DNA of 9,475 nt from Verrucomicrobiota bacterium (GCA_027620105.1 JAQCIA010000056.1:1-9475), one strand, 5' to 3'; counted from the stretch's first letter, positions 1 through 6,761 are shown. A program made the numbers and translations. Notes: generated by a model not told the origin, from the letters alone.

Positions 1-11
1 TCGGCTTGAGA

Positions 12-563
12 ATGAAGAAGACGCTAATTGCTGTGCTCGCTCTCGCCGTTGTGTTTGGTGGCGCATATTCCTATTTCGCGGGGAAGCGTTACGCAGTCAC
101 GATTACGCAAGAACAGATTGATCAGGCTTTGACGACGAGCTTCCCGGTGACGAAAAAGTATTTGCTGATTTTCGGCATCACCTATGCGAATCCGCAGGTG
201 ACGCTGCTTGCGGCGCATGACTGTGTTCAGGTTGGGATGGACGCAACGCTCAACTTGCGCCTTGCGGATGAGCCTCTGGAACTGGGCGGCGGTGCGACCG
301 TTACCGCCGGGATTCGCTATGATCCTGACACGCAGGCGTTTTATCTTGATGATGCGGTGTTTCAGCGCTTTGAGGTTCAGGGCATACCCGCGGAGTGGCA
401 GGAACGGATCGTGGCGTTTGCATCGAAGATGGCCACGGCGTACGTGGAGGCGAACCCCATCTATAGGCTCGATGCAAGTGATGTGCGAACGGCGGCAGCA
501 AAATTGCTTCTGAAGGGGTTCGAAGTCCGCGACCAGGCCGTGCATGTTACCCTGGGCATCTAA
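12..563 (+). CDS. DUF1439 (YceB-like) exported or membrane-anchored protein
   Basis: This 183-residue protein begins with a lysine pair and a hydrophobic stretch (about residues 4-22), so it is probably exported or anchored in the inner membrane facing the periplasm. The rest matches the pattern I know from DUF1439/YceB proteins: a 'YAVTITQEQIDQAL' opening right after the signal, alternating beta-strand segments such as 'NPQVTLLAAHDCVQVGMDATLNL', and a closing helix plus strand ('AAAKLLLKGFEV'). E. coli YceB is a lipoprotein, but here there is no cysteine after the hydrophobic segment, so lipidation is not expected. The function of the family is not established; it resembles small lipid-binding-like beta folds, which is only inference. 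I chose ATG at 12 over TTG at 6 because the KK-hydrophobic signal starts there. TGA at 7-9 could be the stop of an upstream gene ending just before. The gene ends with tandem stops TAA-TAA. Family assignment is moderately sure. Confidence 0.65.
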   Translation: MKKTLIAVLALAVVFGGAYSYFAGKRYAVTITQEQIDQALTTSFPVTKKYLLIFGITYANPQVTLLAAHDCVQVGMDATLNLRLADEPLELGGGATVTAGIRYDPDTQAFYLDDAVFQRFEVQGIPAEWQERIVAFASKMATAYVEANPIYRLDASDVRTAAAKLLLKGFEVRDQAVHVTLGI

Positions 564-634
564 TAAAAGAACAGCGTGTGGTGGAGGCGGCGACTTGCCG
601 GTGCCGCACGCGGATCATTCGAGAACGTCAAGCC

Positions 635-1690
635 ATGAGCCACATTCGCAAAGCCGTGCATGCGTTACACGCCTACGTTCCCGGTGAACAGCCGCGGGAC
701 CGGAACGTTGTGAAGCTGAACACAAACGAGAATCCCTATCCACCGTCGCCGCGCGTAATCGAGGCCATGCAGCGTGTCGATGCGGATGCCCTGCGGCGCT
801 ATCCCGATCCGCATTGTGGTGATCTCCTGCACGCGATTGCGGTGTTGCATGGGGTTCCCGAGGGCAGCGTGTTCATCGGCAACGGGTCGGATGAAGTGCT
901 GGCGTTGTGTACGCGTGCGTTTGTGGAACACGGCGGTAGGGTGGGCTATTTTGACACGTCGTATTCGCTTTACCCGGTGCTGACAGAGATTCAGGAGTCG
1001 CGGCGGCATCCGGTGGAGCTGGGGACGGACTTTGACTGGCAGATGCCCGCCGGGTATGAAGCGGCGCTCTTCTTCCTGACAAATCCAAACGCACCGACAG
1101 GGACGCGATTCCCAGAAGAAGCCGTCTCGTCATTCTGTGCATCGTTCCTGGGTGTGGTCGTGATTGACGAAGCGTATGTGGATTTTGCGGAGCGGGATTG
1201 CCTGGCGCTGGCGGCGCAATTGAAAAACGTTCTGGTGGTGCGCACGCTCTCGAAATCGTATTCGCTCGCAGGCATCCGTTTGGGATATGCCATTGGCCAC
1301 CCGGTGCTGATCGAAGCCCTGTACAAGATCAAGGATTCCTACAATGTGAATGTGCTGACGCAGCGGATCGCGCTGGCCGCGCTTCGTGATCGTGCGTACA
1401 TGCTCCGGAATGTGGCGCAGGTCAAGCGAACGCGAGAACGTGTGGGGGCACAACTGGCGGCACTGGGGCACCGCGTCTGGCCATCGGAAACCAATTTTCT
1501 CTGGGTGGAGCCTTGCGGGCGGGGGGCGAAGGAAGTCTTTGAAGGTCTGCGCCGACACGGTATAGTGATTCGATATTTTCCAGGCTCGAAAACGGGGCGC
1601 TGCCTACGGATTACCGTGGGGACGGACGCGGAGATGGACCGGTTTCTGATGGGCTGGCAGGCGGGGATGGACGGAAAGGCGACAGCATGA
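635..1690 (+). CDS. hisC: Histidinol-phosphate aminotransferase
   Basis: HisC is a PLP-dependent class I/II aminotransferase that converts imidazole-acetol phosphate plus glutamate to L-histidinol phosphate in cytosolic histidine synthesis. The 351-residue product has the usual family length. Visible motifs are the N-terminal 'LNTNENPYPPSP' (28-39), 'GNGSDEVL' (82-89) near the cofactor phosphate, 'LTNPNAPTG' (148-156), 'IDEAYVDF' (177-184) with the aspartate that pairs with the pyridine nitrogen, 'TLSKSYSLAGIRLGYA' (204-219) with the Schiff-base lysine K207, and 'LRITVG' (324-329) with R325 expected to hold the substrate carboxylate. In-frame GTG codons at 578 and 581 would add a 19-residue Cys/Arg-rich extension unlike the family, so I prefer ATG at 635, although no clear Shine-Dalgarno precedes it. 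Its stop overlaps the hisB start (ATGA, 1687-1690), which suggests translational coupling. Related HisC-like enzymes can act on aromatic amino acids, but the hisB/hisA neighbours favour histidine. Confidence 0.95.
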   Translation: MSHIRKAVHALHAYVPGEQPRDRNVVKLNTNENPYPPSPRVIEAMQRVDADALRRYPDPHCGDLLHAIAVLHGVPEGSVFIGNGSDEVLALCTRAFVEHGGRVGYFDTSYSLYPVLTEIQESRRHPVELGTDFDWQMPAGYEAALFFLTNPNAPTGTRFPEEAVSSFCASFLGVVVIDEAYVDFAERDCLALAAQLKNVLVVRTLSKSYSLAGIRLGYAIGHPVLIEALYKIKDSYNVNVLTQRIALAALRDRAYMLRNVAQVKRTRERVGAQLAALGHRVWPSETNFLWVEPCGRGAKEVFEGLRRHGIVIRYFPGSKTGRCLRITVGTDAEMDRFLMGWQAGMDGKATA

Positions 1691-2277
1691 AGCGGCGGAC
1701 AGCAAACGTGAAACGCAAGACGCGCGAGACCGATATTCGCGTGACACTGAATTTGGATGGCAAGGGGCGGTCAACGATCAGCACCGGTCTCCCCTTTCTG
1801 GATCACATGCTGGAACTGCTGGCGCGGCACGCGCTGATTGATCTGGATATTCGGGCAACGGGCGATTTGGCTGTTGATTATCATCACACGGTGGAGGATG
1901 TCGGCTTGGCGCTTGGTGATGCGCTCAACCAGGCGTTGGGGACGCGCAAAGGGATTGTGCGCTACGGATGGGCGATCGTGCCGATGGACGAGTCCCTTTG
2001 TCGCGTGGTCGTGGATTTGGGCGGGCGGCCCTATCTCGTCAAAGAGATGGTGTGCAAGCGACGCAAGTTGCTGGATTTCGAGTTGAACCTTTTTGACGAC
2101 TTCTTTCAGGCGCTCGTGGTGCAGGCCCGCATGAATCTGCATATCGACCAGATGCGAGGCGTGGAAGCGCATCACGCGTTTGAAGCGGTCTTCAAGGGTC
2201 TGGCGCGTGCATTGCGCATGGCGTGTGCGCGGGATCCGCGGGACACGGGCATCCCTTCCAGCAAGGGCACGATTTAA
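1687..2277 (+). CDS. hisB: Imidazoleglycerol-phosphate dehydratase
   Basis: HisB (IGPD) removes water from imidazole-glycerol phosphate to give imidazole-acetol phosphate, the substrate of the HisC encoded just upstream. The 196-residue protein is the monofunctional form, with no fused histidinol-phosphatase domain. It carries both metal-binding repeats of the fold: 'FLDHML' (37-42, H40) with 'DYHHTVED' (64-71; H66, H67, E70) in the first half and 'AHHAFEAVF' (161-169; H162, H163, E166) in the second. 'PMDE' (99-102), 'GRPYLV' (113-118) and the C-terminal 'PSSKG' (190-194) are also typical. These ligands bind two manganese ions per active site, and the family forms 24-mers. Two small departures from the commonest sequence are 'DLGGRP' where 'DLSGRP' is usual and 'GVEAHH' where 'G.NSHH' is usual; neither touches the metal ligands. 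AAAGG at 1675-1679, 7 bases before the start, is a fair ribosome binding site. Function is secure. Confidence 0.96.
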   Translation: MKRRTANVKRKTRETDIRVTLNLDGKGRSTISTGLPFLDHMLELLARHALIDLDIRATGDLAVDYHHTVEDVGLALGDALNQALGTRKGIVRYGWAIVPMDESLCRVVVDLGGRPYLVKEMVCKRRKLLDFELNLFDDFFQALVVQARMNLHIDQMRGVEAHHAFEAVFKGLARALRMACARDPRDTGIPSSKGTI

Positions 2278-2282
2278 CCGCG

Positions 2283-3005
2283 ATGCGCATCTATCCGGCC
2301 ATCGATCTGAAAAACGGTCAGTGTGTGCGTCTGCGCCAGGGGCGAGCGGATGACGCCGTCGTGTATGGGGCGGATCCGGTCGCGATGGCGCAGCAATGGG
2401 AAGCGCAAGGCGCGGATTGGCTGCATGTTGTTGATCTCGATGGTGCTTTTCAGGGTGAGCCCGTGCACACGGAGCTGATTCTGCAGATCGTGAAAGCCAT
2501 TTCCATCCCGGTTCAGGTGGGCGGAGGGATGCGCGACGGCGCGGATGCCAAACGCCTGGTCAAGGGTGGTGTGCGGCGCGTGATTTTCGGTTCACGGGCG
2601 GTGAGTCATCCCGAGGCGCTGGCGGAGACCGTGCGGGAACTCGGTGCGGCCGTGGCGGTAGGGATTGATGCCCGCGACGGCAAGGTGCAGGTGCGTGGAT
2701 GGGTCGAGACGACGGCCATGCTGGCGGTCGATCTCGGTCGACGGATGGAAGAGATGGGCGTTCAGACGCTCATCTATACCGACACGGCGCGCGATGGCAT
2801 GCTGCGCGGGGTGAATACCGCGGCGGTGGATGGCATGTGCGCGGCGGTGTCGTGCGGTGTGATTGCCTCCGGGGGCGTTGCGGCTGTGGATGATATTGAG
2901 GCATTGCGGGCGTTGGGTCGAAAGAATCTGGATGGCGCGATTGTTGGTAAGGCCTTGTATGAATCACGCGTCACGATGGATGCGCTCAAGGCTGCCTGTC
3001 GCTAG
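2283..3005 (+). CDS. hisA: ProFAR isomerase (phosphoribosylformimino-AICAR-P isomerase)
   Basis: HisA is the (beta/alpha)8-barrel isomerase that turns ProFAR into PRFAR in histidine synthesis. The 240-residue length is standard. The first-strand aspartate is D8 in 'YPAIDLKNG' (4-12), and its half-barrel partner is D129 in 'VGIDARDGKV' (126-135). Phosphate-binding loops are seen at 'VGGGMR' (79-84), 'IFGSRAV' (101-107) and 'ASGGV' (195-199), and 'YTDTARDGML' (165-174) is the HisA version of the seventh-strand region. These features fit HisA rather than its paralogue HisF, which has different strand ends and is longer. An open frame runs back to 2223 inside hisB, but the family start 'MRIYPAIDL' corresponds to ATG at 2283, only 5 bases after the hisB stop. 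The nearest purine-rich stretch (2263-2267) is too far away for a normal ribosome binding site, so coupling to hisB translation is likely. PriA-type dual use in tryptophan synthesis cannot be judged from sequence here. Confidence 0.95.
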   Translation: MRIYPAIDLKNGQCVRLRQGRADDAVVYGADPVAMAQQWEAQGADWLHVVDLDGAFQGEPVHTELILQIVKAISIPVQVGGGMRDGADAKRLVKGGVRRVIFGSRAVSHPEALAETVRELGAAVAVGIDARDGKVQVRGWVETTAMLAVDLGRRMEEMGVQTLIYTDTARDGMLRGVNTAAVDGMCAAVSCGVIASGGVAAVDDIEALRALGRKNLDGAIVGKALYESRVTMDALKAACR

Positions 3006-3013
3006 GAATCGGT

Positions 3014-3020
3014 AAGGGAG
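3014..3020 (+). promoter_or_regulatory. Ribosome binding site of the M16 peptidase gene
   Basis: AAGGGAG lies 6 bases before ATG at 3027, in the short hisA-M16 gap. It is one of the two clear Shine-Dalgarno sequences in the window and fixes the M16 start. It also shows that the gene can be translated independently of hisA. Confidence 0.75.
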
Positions 3021-3026
3021 AATAGA

Positions 3027-4313
3027 ATGTTGATGCACGTGCAGAAGTCGGTGACGAAGAATGGCATCCGCGTGGTGAGCGCTGCGATGCCGCAGGTTCA
3101 AAGCGTGGCGTTCGGGATCTGGGTTGGTGTGGGGGCCCGCCACGAAACGGATGCCGTCAGCGGGATCAGTCACTTCACGGAACATTTGCTGTTCAAAGGG
3201 ACCAAGTCCCGCACGGCCCGCGAAATCTCGTCTGCCATTGAAGGCCGCGGCGGTTATCTCAATGCGTTTACCGGCGAAGAAAATACCTGTTACTACGCGC
3301 GGCTGGGTTTTGATCAGCTCGCGTCAGGCCTGGACGTCCTCGCCGACATGTATCGCAATTCCAATTTTGCGCAAGAGGAGATTGAGAAAGAGCGCGGCGT
3401 GATCATTGAGGAAATCATGATGTACCGCGACCAGCCTCGGCACATGGTGCAGGAGAGCCTGCAGAACCTGCTGTGGCCGGGGCACGCACTGGGGCGGCCA
3501 ATCATCGGGACACCCGAAACCCTCGCAGGGATGAAGCGTGCGACGTTCAAGCGCTTTGTTGCCGATCGCTACGTGCCGGCAAACACGGTGGTGGCGTTTG
3601 CGGGACATATTGATCATGCCGCGTGTGTCGCAGAGGTTGAGCGCACCTTGGGCCACATGGCGAAGGGGCGAAAGCCGGCGGCGTACACCCGGGTCAGCGG
3701 GAAGATGGTTCCCAGGCGCGCGGACTTTCAGTCAAAGGAAATTGAGCAGACGCACCTGGCGCTTGGTGTCCGGCTGTTCGGCGCACGGGATGAGCGCCGC
3801 CATACGCTGAAGTTGCTCAGTGTGGTGCTGGGGGAGAACATGAGTTCCCGCCTCTTTCAGATTGTCCGTGAGCAGCATGGGTTGGCGTACTCCATTCACT
3901 CGCATGCGCAGCTTTTTCAGGATACGGGTGCGCTGGCCATCGGGGCGGGCCTGGACCGGAAGCGCAAGGTGCGGGCACTGGAACTGATCGTGCGTGAATT
4001 GCGGCGGTTGCGTGAGAAGGCCATTGGGGCGGGTGAACTGCGTCGCGCCAAGGACTACGTGGTCGGACAACTGCGACTGGCGCTGGAAAGCACGAGCCAG
4101 CAAATGATGTGGGTGGGTGAGAACGTGTTGACGCGCGGCCGTGTGATTCCTCCTGAGGAAACGATTGCCAAGTTGGAGCGTGTTACCAGTGCGGACATTC
4201 AGAAGCTGGCGCAAACGGTGTTGCGGCCGCGCAACTTGAGTCTGGCGATCATTTCACCGGATCTGTCGGCAACAGAGGAATCCCGGATGAAGTCGGCGCT
4301 GGCGGGGATCTGA
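3027..4313 (+). CDS. M16 family zinc peptidase (processing-peptidase-like)
   Basis: This 428-residue protein is an active-type member of the pitrilysin/mitochondrial processing peptidase family. The inverted zinc motif HxxEH is at 49-53 ('HFTEH', with E52 as catalytic base) in the context 'GISHFTEHLLFKGT'. The third zinc ligand is E129 in 'EKERGVIIEEI', 76 residues after H53, the spacing known from beta-MPP. The order is an N-terminal catalytic domain (about 10-190) with 'GGYLNAFTGEENTCYYA', then a C-terminal inactive-repeat domain containing 'RLFQIVREQHGLAYSI' (about 282-297), which normally helps close the chamber. At about 430 residues it is the short, single-polypeptide bacterial type (like B. 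subtilis YmxG/MlpA), not the 900-residue pitrilysin. There is no signal peptide, so it is probably cytoplasmic. The substrate is unknown. It starts 21 bases after hisA and is probably in the same transcript, though a link to histidine synthesis is not expected from the family. Confidence 0.93.
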   Translation: MLMHVQKSVTKNGIRVVSAAMPQVQSVAFGIWVGVGARHETDAVSGISHFTEHLLFKGTKSRTAREISSAIEGRGGYLNAFTGEENTCYYARLGFDQLASGLDVLADMYRNSNFAQEEIEKERGVIIEEIMMYRDQPRHMVQESLQNLLWPGHALGRPIIGTPETLAGMKRATFKRFVADRYVPANTVVAFAGHIDHAACVAEVERTLGHMAKGRKPAAYTRVSGKMVPRRADFQSKEIEQTHLALGVRLFGARDERRHTLKLLSVVLGENMSSRLFQIVREQHGLAYSIHSHAQLFQDTGALAIGAGLDRKRKVRALELIVRELRRLREKAIGAGELRRAKDYVVGQLRLALESTSQQMMWVGENVLTRGRVIPPEETIAKLERVTSADIQKLAQTVLRPRNLSLAIISPDLSATEESRMKSALAGI

Positions 4314-4367
4314 ACGCAGCGTCGAAGTTCCTGAGGAAGTATCGGGAGTCGCGCGCGGGGCGGCAGT

Positions 4368-4392
4368 CACGCGCCGGTGCCGAATGCGCGTG
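4368..4392 (+). terminator. Possible hairpin after the M16 gene
   Basis: CACGCGC (4368-4374) and GCGCGTG (4386-4392) form a perfect 7-bp stem around an 11-base loop, about 55 bases after the M16 stop. No T-run follows, so it is not a classical intrinsic terminator. It may stall or protect the 3' end of the his-M16 transcript. In such GC-rich DNA, chance is a real alternative. Confidence 0.3.
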
Positions 4393-4420
4393 CGGCAAAG
4401 CTGACTCTACGTCGGCGATG

Positions 4421-4446
4421 GCCGGTATGACCCAGGCCCTACCGGT
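4421..4446. terminator. Possible hairpin between convergent genes
   Basis: CCGGTA (4422-4427) and TACCGG (4440-4445) pair perfectly around a 12-base loop, and a G-T wobble extends the stem by one pair on the + transcript. It sits in the gap where the M16 gene and the pseudopilin gene converge, so it could act on transcripts from either side. There is no T-tract on either strand. I see nothing else in the 4314-4488 gap apart from the other hairpin. Confidence 0.3.
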
Positions 4447-4488
4447 GAACAGCTTATGTGATGGGGTGGGGTGAAGCGGAGGGCGGCG

Positions 4489-4986
4489 CTACTCTTCAAT
4501 CACATAGGTATAGCGGCCATTGCTCATGAGGCGAAAAACTCCGGTGGCGACGTTGCCATCATCGATTTTCGCATCGAGGGCTTTTAATGTGGCGACCGAC
4601 GCAGGGCACTCAAAGAGGGCGATACCGGCGTAGGGGTAGGAACCGCCCTCGCCCCAGGATGGCCCTTCCCAGTTATAGCTGCCGCCGATGGGGCATTTCG
4701 CCCATTGGGATGGCTTGATGTAGGCCTCCATGCCTGAGGGCAGCAGGATGTGTGCATCGGCGGGGTAGCGTCCGCGTTCCATGGCGTAGGTTGCGAAAGC
4801 GTCACCAAAAATGCGAAAATCGTTTACTGTTCTTGCGACAATTGTCTCGCTACGCGCCTTCCGGAACCCGGGCAGGGCCATGGCAGCCAGCAAACCGATA
4901 ATGGCGACCACAATCATGATTTCGACAAGCGTGAAGCCCTGAATGCGGGGACCTCGGGCTGAAGTTTCTATTTCCTCGGTGTTCAT
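4489..4986 (-). CDS. Type II/IV pseudopilin with N-terminal methylation motif (GspG/PulG-like)
   Basis: This 165-residue protein has a 17-residue leader rich in charged residues, then the class III signal 'RIQG|FTLVEIM'. A prepilin peptidase (PilD/GspO) should cut after G17 and methylate F18; E22 is the conserved +5 glutamate. The hydrophobic helix that follows ('IMIVVAIIGLLAAMALPGF', 23-41) anchors the subunit in the inner membrane and packs the pilus core. The globular part is small and contains C98 and C127, which could form a disulfide, and a Gly/Trp/Tyr-rich middle ('YNWEGPSWGEGGSYPY'). It ends 'AKIDDGNVATGVFRLM..RYTYVIEE'. This looks like the many stand-alone pseudopilins of Verrucomicrobiota-type bacteria. 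It may be a minor pilin of a type II secretion, type IV pilus or DNA-uptake machine; no assembly gene is nearby. The reading frame is open up to 5199, but ATG at 4986 gives a normal leader and lies downstream of the promoter. No good ribosome binding site is seen. Confidence 0.88.
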   Translation of the reverse strand: MNTEEIETSARGPRIQGFTLVEIMIVVAIIGLLAAMALPGFRKARSETIVARTVNDFRIFGDAFATYAMERGRYPADAHILLPSGMEAYIKPSQWAKCPIGGSYNWEGPSWGEGGSYPYAGIALFECPASVATLKALDAKIDDGNVATGVFRLMSNGRYTYVIEE

Positions 4987-5034
4987 GCGCGTCCGTTTGA
5001 TCCGTCTTCCCGTGCATCCCGGGGCCAGTAGCAG

Positions 5035-5043
5035 ATTATAGCA
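5035..5043 (-). promoter_or_regulatory. Extended -10 promoter for the pseudopilin gene
   Basis: Read on the - strand, this is TGCTATAAT, a perfect TGn-TATAAT extended -10 element. Transcription should start near 5028, giving a leader of about 40 bases before ATG at 4986. No good -35 hexamer lies 16-18 bases upstream, which is common when the TG extension is present. It is the best sigma-70-type promoter in the window and stands out in GC-rich surroundings. Confidence 0.6.
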
Positions 5044-5063
5044 TTTGGCGTGCCTCGGCCGCG

Positions 5064-5093
5064 TTGACGAGGGGCCAGAATGGCGCGTAGGCT
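5064..5093 (+). promoter_or_regulatory. Weak candidate promoter for comEC
   Basis: TTGACG (5064-5069) matches 5 of 6 bases of the -35 consensus. With an 18-base spacer it is followed by TAGGCT (5088-5093), which matches only the three most conserved -10 positions. The start of transcription would fall near 5100, just before ATG at 5103. This implies either an almost leaderless message or a later true start codon. Low confidence. Confidence 0.25.
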
Positions 5094-5102
5094 CTGCTGC
5101 AC

Positions 5103-6761
5103 ATGCGCGCACCGACGGAGAGTGGACATCGACGTGAGCGGGAGTGGGGCGGGGGATCGCCATTTGCGCGGCGTCCATTGGTGGGGTTGGCGGTGTCATT
5201 CCTTACCGGCACGGCGGCAGGTCTTGGCACGACGACTTTTCCCTGGGTTGCCCTTGGCGTCGGTGCGGGCTTGTGCGGCCTCGGCCTGCTGTGGGGCCGA
5301 ACGGGGTTAACATCCGCGCGAACTGGTGCGTTGCAGATTCGCACGATCGCCCTTCACGCAGGCCTATTTCTCGTGGCGTTTACGGCGGCCTGCCCGGTGT
5401 TGCGCGGCCTTACACTGGTCCCGCCGCGTGGGGCAGAGGACCGCGCGGGGTCGGAGATGGCGGGGGTTGTGATCGGTGACCCGGATCGGGTGCTGGAGCC
5501 CGACCGGCATGGTCGCACATGGCGGGTACCCTTTCGCATTGAGCGATGGCGAGATCCCGATGGGGCATGGGTGGAGGTGAATCTGCCGGCGACAGCCTGG
5601 TGGCGGCTGCCGGATTGGGCCGACGTTCCGCGCTACGGCGAGCGCTATCTGTTGCACGAAGCGCGCTGGCCCGCACCGGGGAAGGGCTTTTGGCCGCCAT
5701 CGTTTCCGATCTTCAATCGACAGGCCGAATGGCTGTCGCGCGATCACGGGAACGCGCTGATGGCGTGGTGCTACAAGGCTCGCATAAGGGCAGCGGCGCA
5801 CGTGATCGCGGGAATCGAAGATTTTCCGGAGGAAGCCGGCATCCAGCAGGCCCTGACGCTGGGCTACCGCCAGCGTCTGTCGGACCGTGTATCTGAACTG
5901 GGCGCCACCACAGGAACCCTGCATATTTTTGCGATCAGTGGCTCGCACGTGGCGATCGTGGCGGGCATCTGTGTGTTTCTCCTGCGGGCGCTGCGGCTGC
6001 CACGCGGGCGGTGGATCATCATTTTGGGTCCCGTATTGATCGCCTATACGCTGAGCACGGGCGCACAGGCAAGTGCGATACGCGCCTGTGTGATGGCGAT
6101 CCTGTGCTTCCTCGCTCCGGCGATGGGGCGAAAGCCGGATGGGGCGTCCGCACTGGCCTGTTCGGCGATGCTGATCGTGGCTTGGGATCCCACGCAGATT
6201 GTGGATGTGGGCTTTGTGCTGTCGTTCGTGGTGGTTGCGGGACTGATCGGGCTTTATCCGCTTTTCCTGCGCCTTATGCAGCCGTTGTCGGCGCCTGACC
6301 CTTTCGCGATCGAGCCTCCGACGGGGCGTGTGGCGCTGGTGCGGGCCTTTGGTGGCGCGGTGGTGTCGCTTTTCGCACTGTCTCTGGCGGCGTGGCTGGC
6401 CTCCGTGCCGTTGAGCGCTTACTACTTTGAGCGCTTCACGCCGATCTCCCTGCTGGCGAATCTGGCCGTGGTACCTTTGGCATTTCTGATGGTGCTGTGC
6501 GGTTGTCTGTCCATCGTGCTTGGCTCAGCCTGCGGACTTATCGCCGAGATCTACAACTATGCGAGTTTCGCGCTGATTCGGGTGTTCGTTACGCTGACCG
6601 AATGGCTGTCGCATGTGCCGCTGTCCAACATGGTGGTCCCGAAGCCCGCGGTCCCGTGGATGCTGGCCTACTACGGCGGGCTGGTTGCGGCGGCGGCCTG
6701 GGGTTGGGCGCGGCTGCCGCGGGAAAATGTGACGCCACCGATCCGCGGCGTGGATGTGTAG
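5103..6761 (+). CDS. comEC: ComEC/Rec2 family DNA-uptake channel, without metallo-beta-lactamase domain
   Basis: ComEC forms the inner-membrane channel through which single-stranded DNA enters during natural transformation. The 552-residue product has hydrophobic segments near the N-terminus (about 26-64 and 81-98) and then a soluble DUF4131/OB-like region (about 118-190: 'GVVIGDPDRVLEPDRHGRTWRVPFRIERW'). After that comes the polytopic Competence domain (about 245-535). Family motifs in that domain are 'GTLHIFAISGSHVAIVAG' (271-288), 'TGAQASAIRACVMA' (319-332), 'DPTQIVDVGFVLSF' (362-375) and 'SVPLSAYYFERFTPISLLANLAVVP' (from about 434). The chain ends soon after the last membrane helix, so the C-terminal metallo-beta-lactamase nuclease-like domain of long ComEC proteins (about 750 residues) is missing. 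Many genomes carry such short forms. ATG at 5103 has no ribosome binding site; GTG at 5181 is another possible start. The gene diverges from the pseudopilin gene across 116 bases. Many bacteria with comEC are not known to be transformable, so the function is inferred. Confidence 0.9.
   Translation: MRAPTESGHRREREWGGGSPFARRPLVGLAVSFLTGTAAGLGTTTFPWVALGVGAGLCGLGLLWGRTGLTSARTGALQIRTIALHAGLFLVAFTAACPVLRGLTLVPPRGAEDRAGSEMAGVVIGDPDRVLEPDRHGRTWRVPFRIERWRDPDGAWVEVNLPATAWWRLPDWADVPRYGERYLLHEARWPAPGKGFWPPSFPIFNRQAEWLSRDHGNALMAWCYKARIRAAAHVIAGIEDFPEEAGIQQALTLGYRQRLSDRVSELGATTGTLHIFAISGSHVAIVAGICVFLLRALRLPRGRWIIILGPVLIAYTLSTGAQASAIRACVMAILCFLAPAMGRKPDGASALACSAMLIVAWDPTQIVDVGFVLSFVVVAGLIGLYPLFLRLMQPLSAPDPFAIEPPTGRVALVRAFGGAVVSLFALSLAAWLASVPLSAYYFERFTPISLLANLAVVPLAFLMVLCGCLSIVLGSACGLIAEIYNYASFALIRVFVTLTEWLSHVPLSNMVVPKPAVPWMLAYYGGLVAAAAWGWARLPRENVTPPIRGVDV

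Noticed and set aside
24..545. A 173-codon open frame on the - strand covering the DUF1439 gene
   Set aside because: The composition is typical of an antisense shadow (Arg/His-rich), with no motif, while the + strand protein has a signal peptide and family pattern.
578..634. GTG start giving HisC 19 extra residues
   Set aside because: The extension is Cys/Arg-rich and unlike HisC N-termini; ATG at 635 gives the normal family start.
3732..4214. A 160-codon open frame on the - strand inside the M16 gene
   Set aside because: It lies wholly within a gene with intact catalytic motifs and has Gln/His/Arg-rich shadow composition.
4455..4506. Inverted repeat TATGTGAT (4455-4462) / ATCACATA (4499-4506)
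   Set aside because: The arms are 36 bases apart and one lies in the pseudopilin coding sequence; probably chance.
4987..5199. Upstream extension of the pseudopilin to an ATG at 5199
   Set aside because: It would give an 88-residue leader, far longer than normal for prepilins, and would place the start upstream of the TATAAT element and inside comEC.
5364..5948. A 194-codon open frame on the - strand inside comEC
   Set aside because: The protein is Arg/Pro/His-rich with no recognisable motif and lies opposite a well-supported ComEC gene; it is a by-product of GC-rich codon usage.
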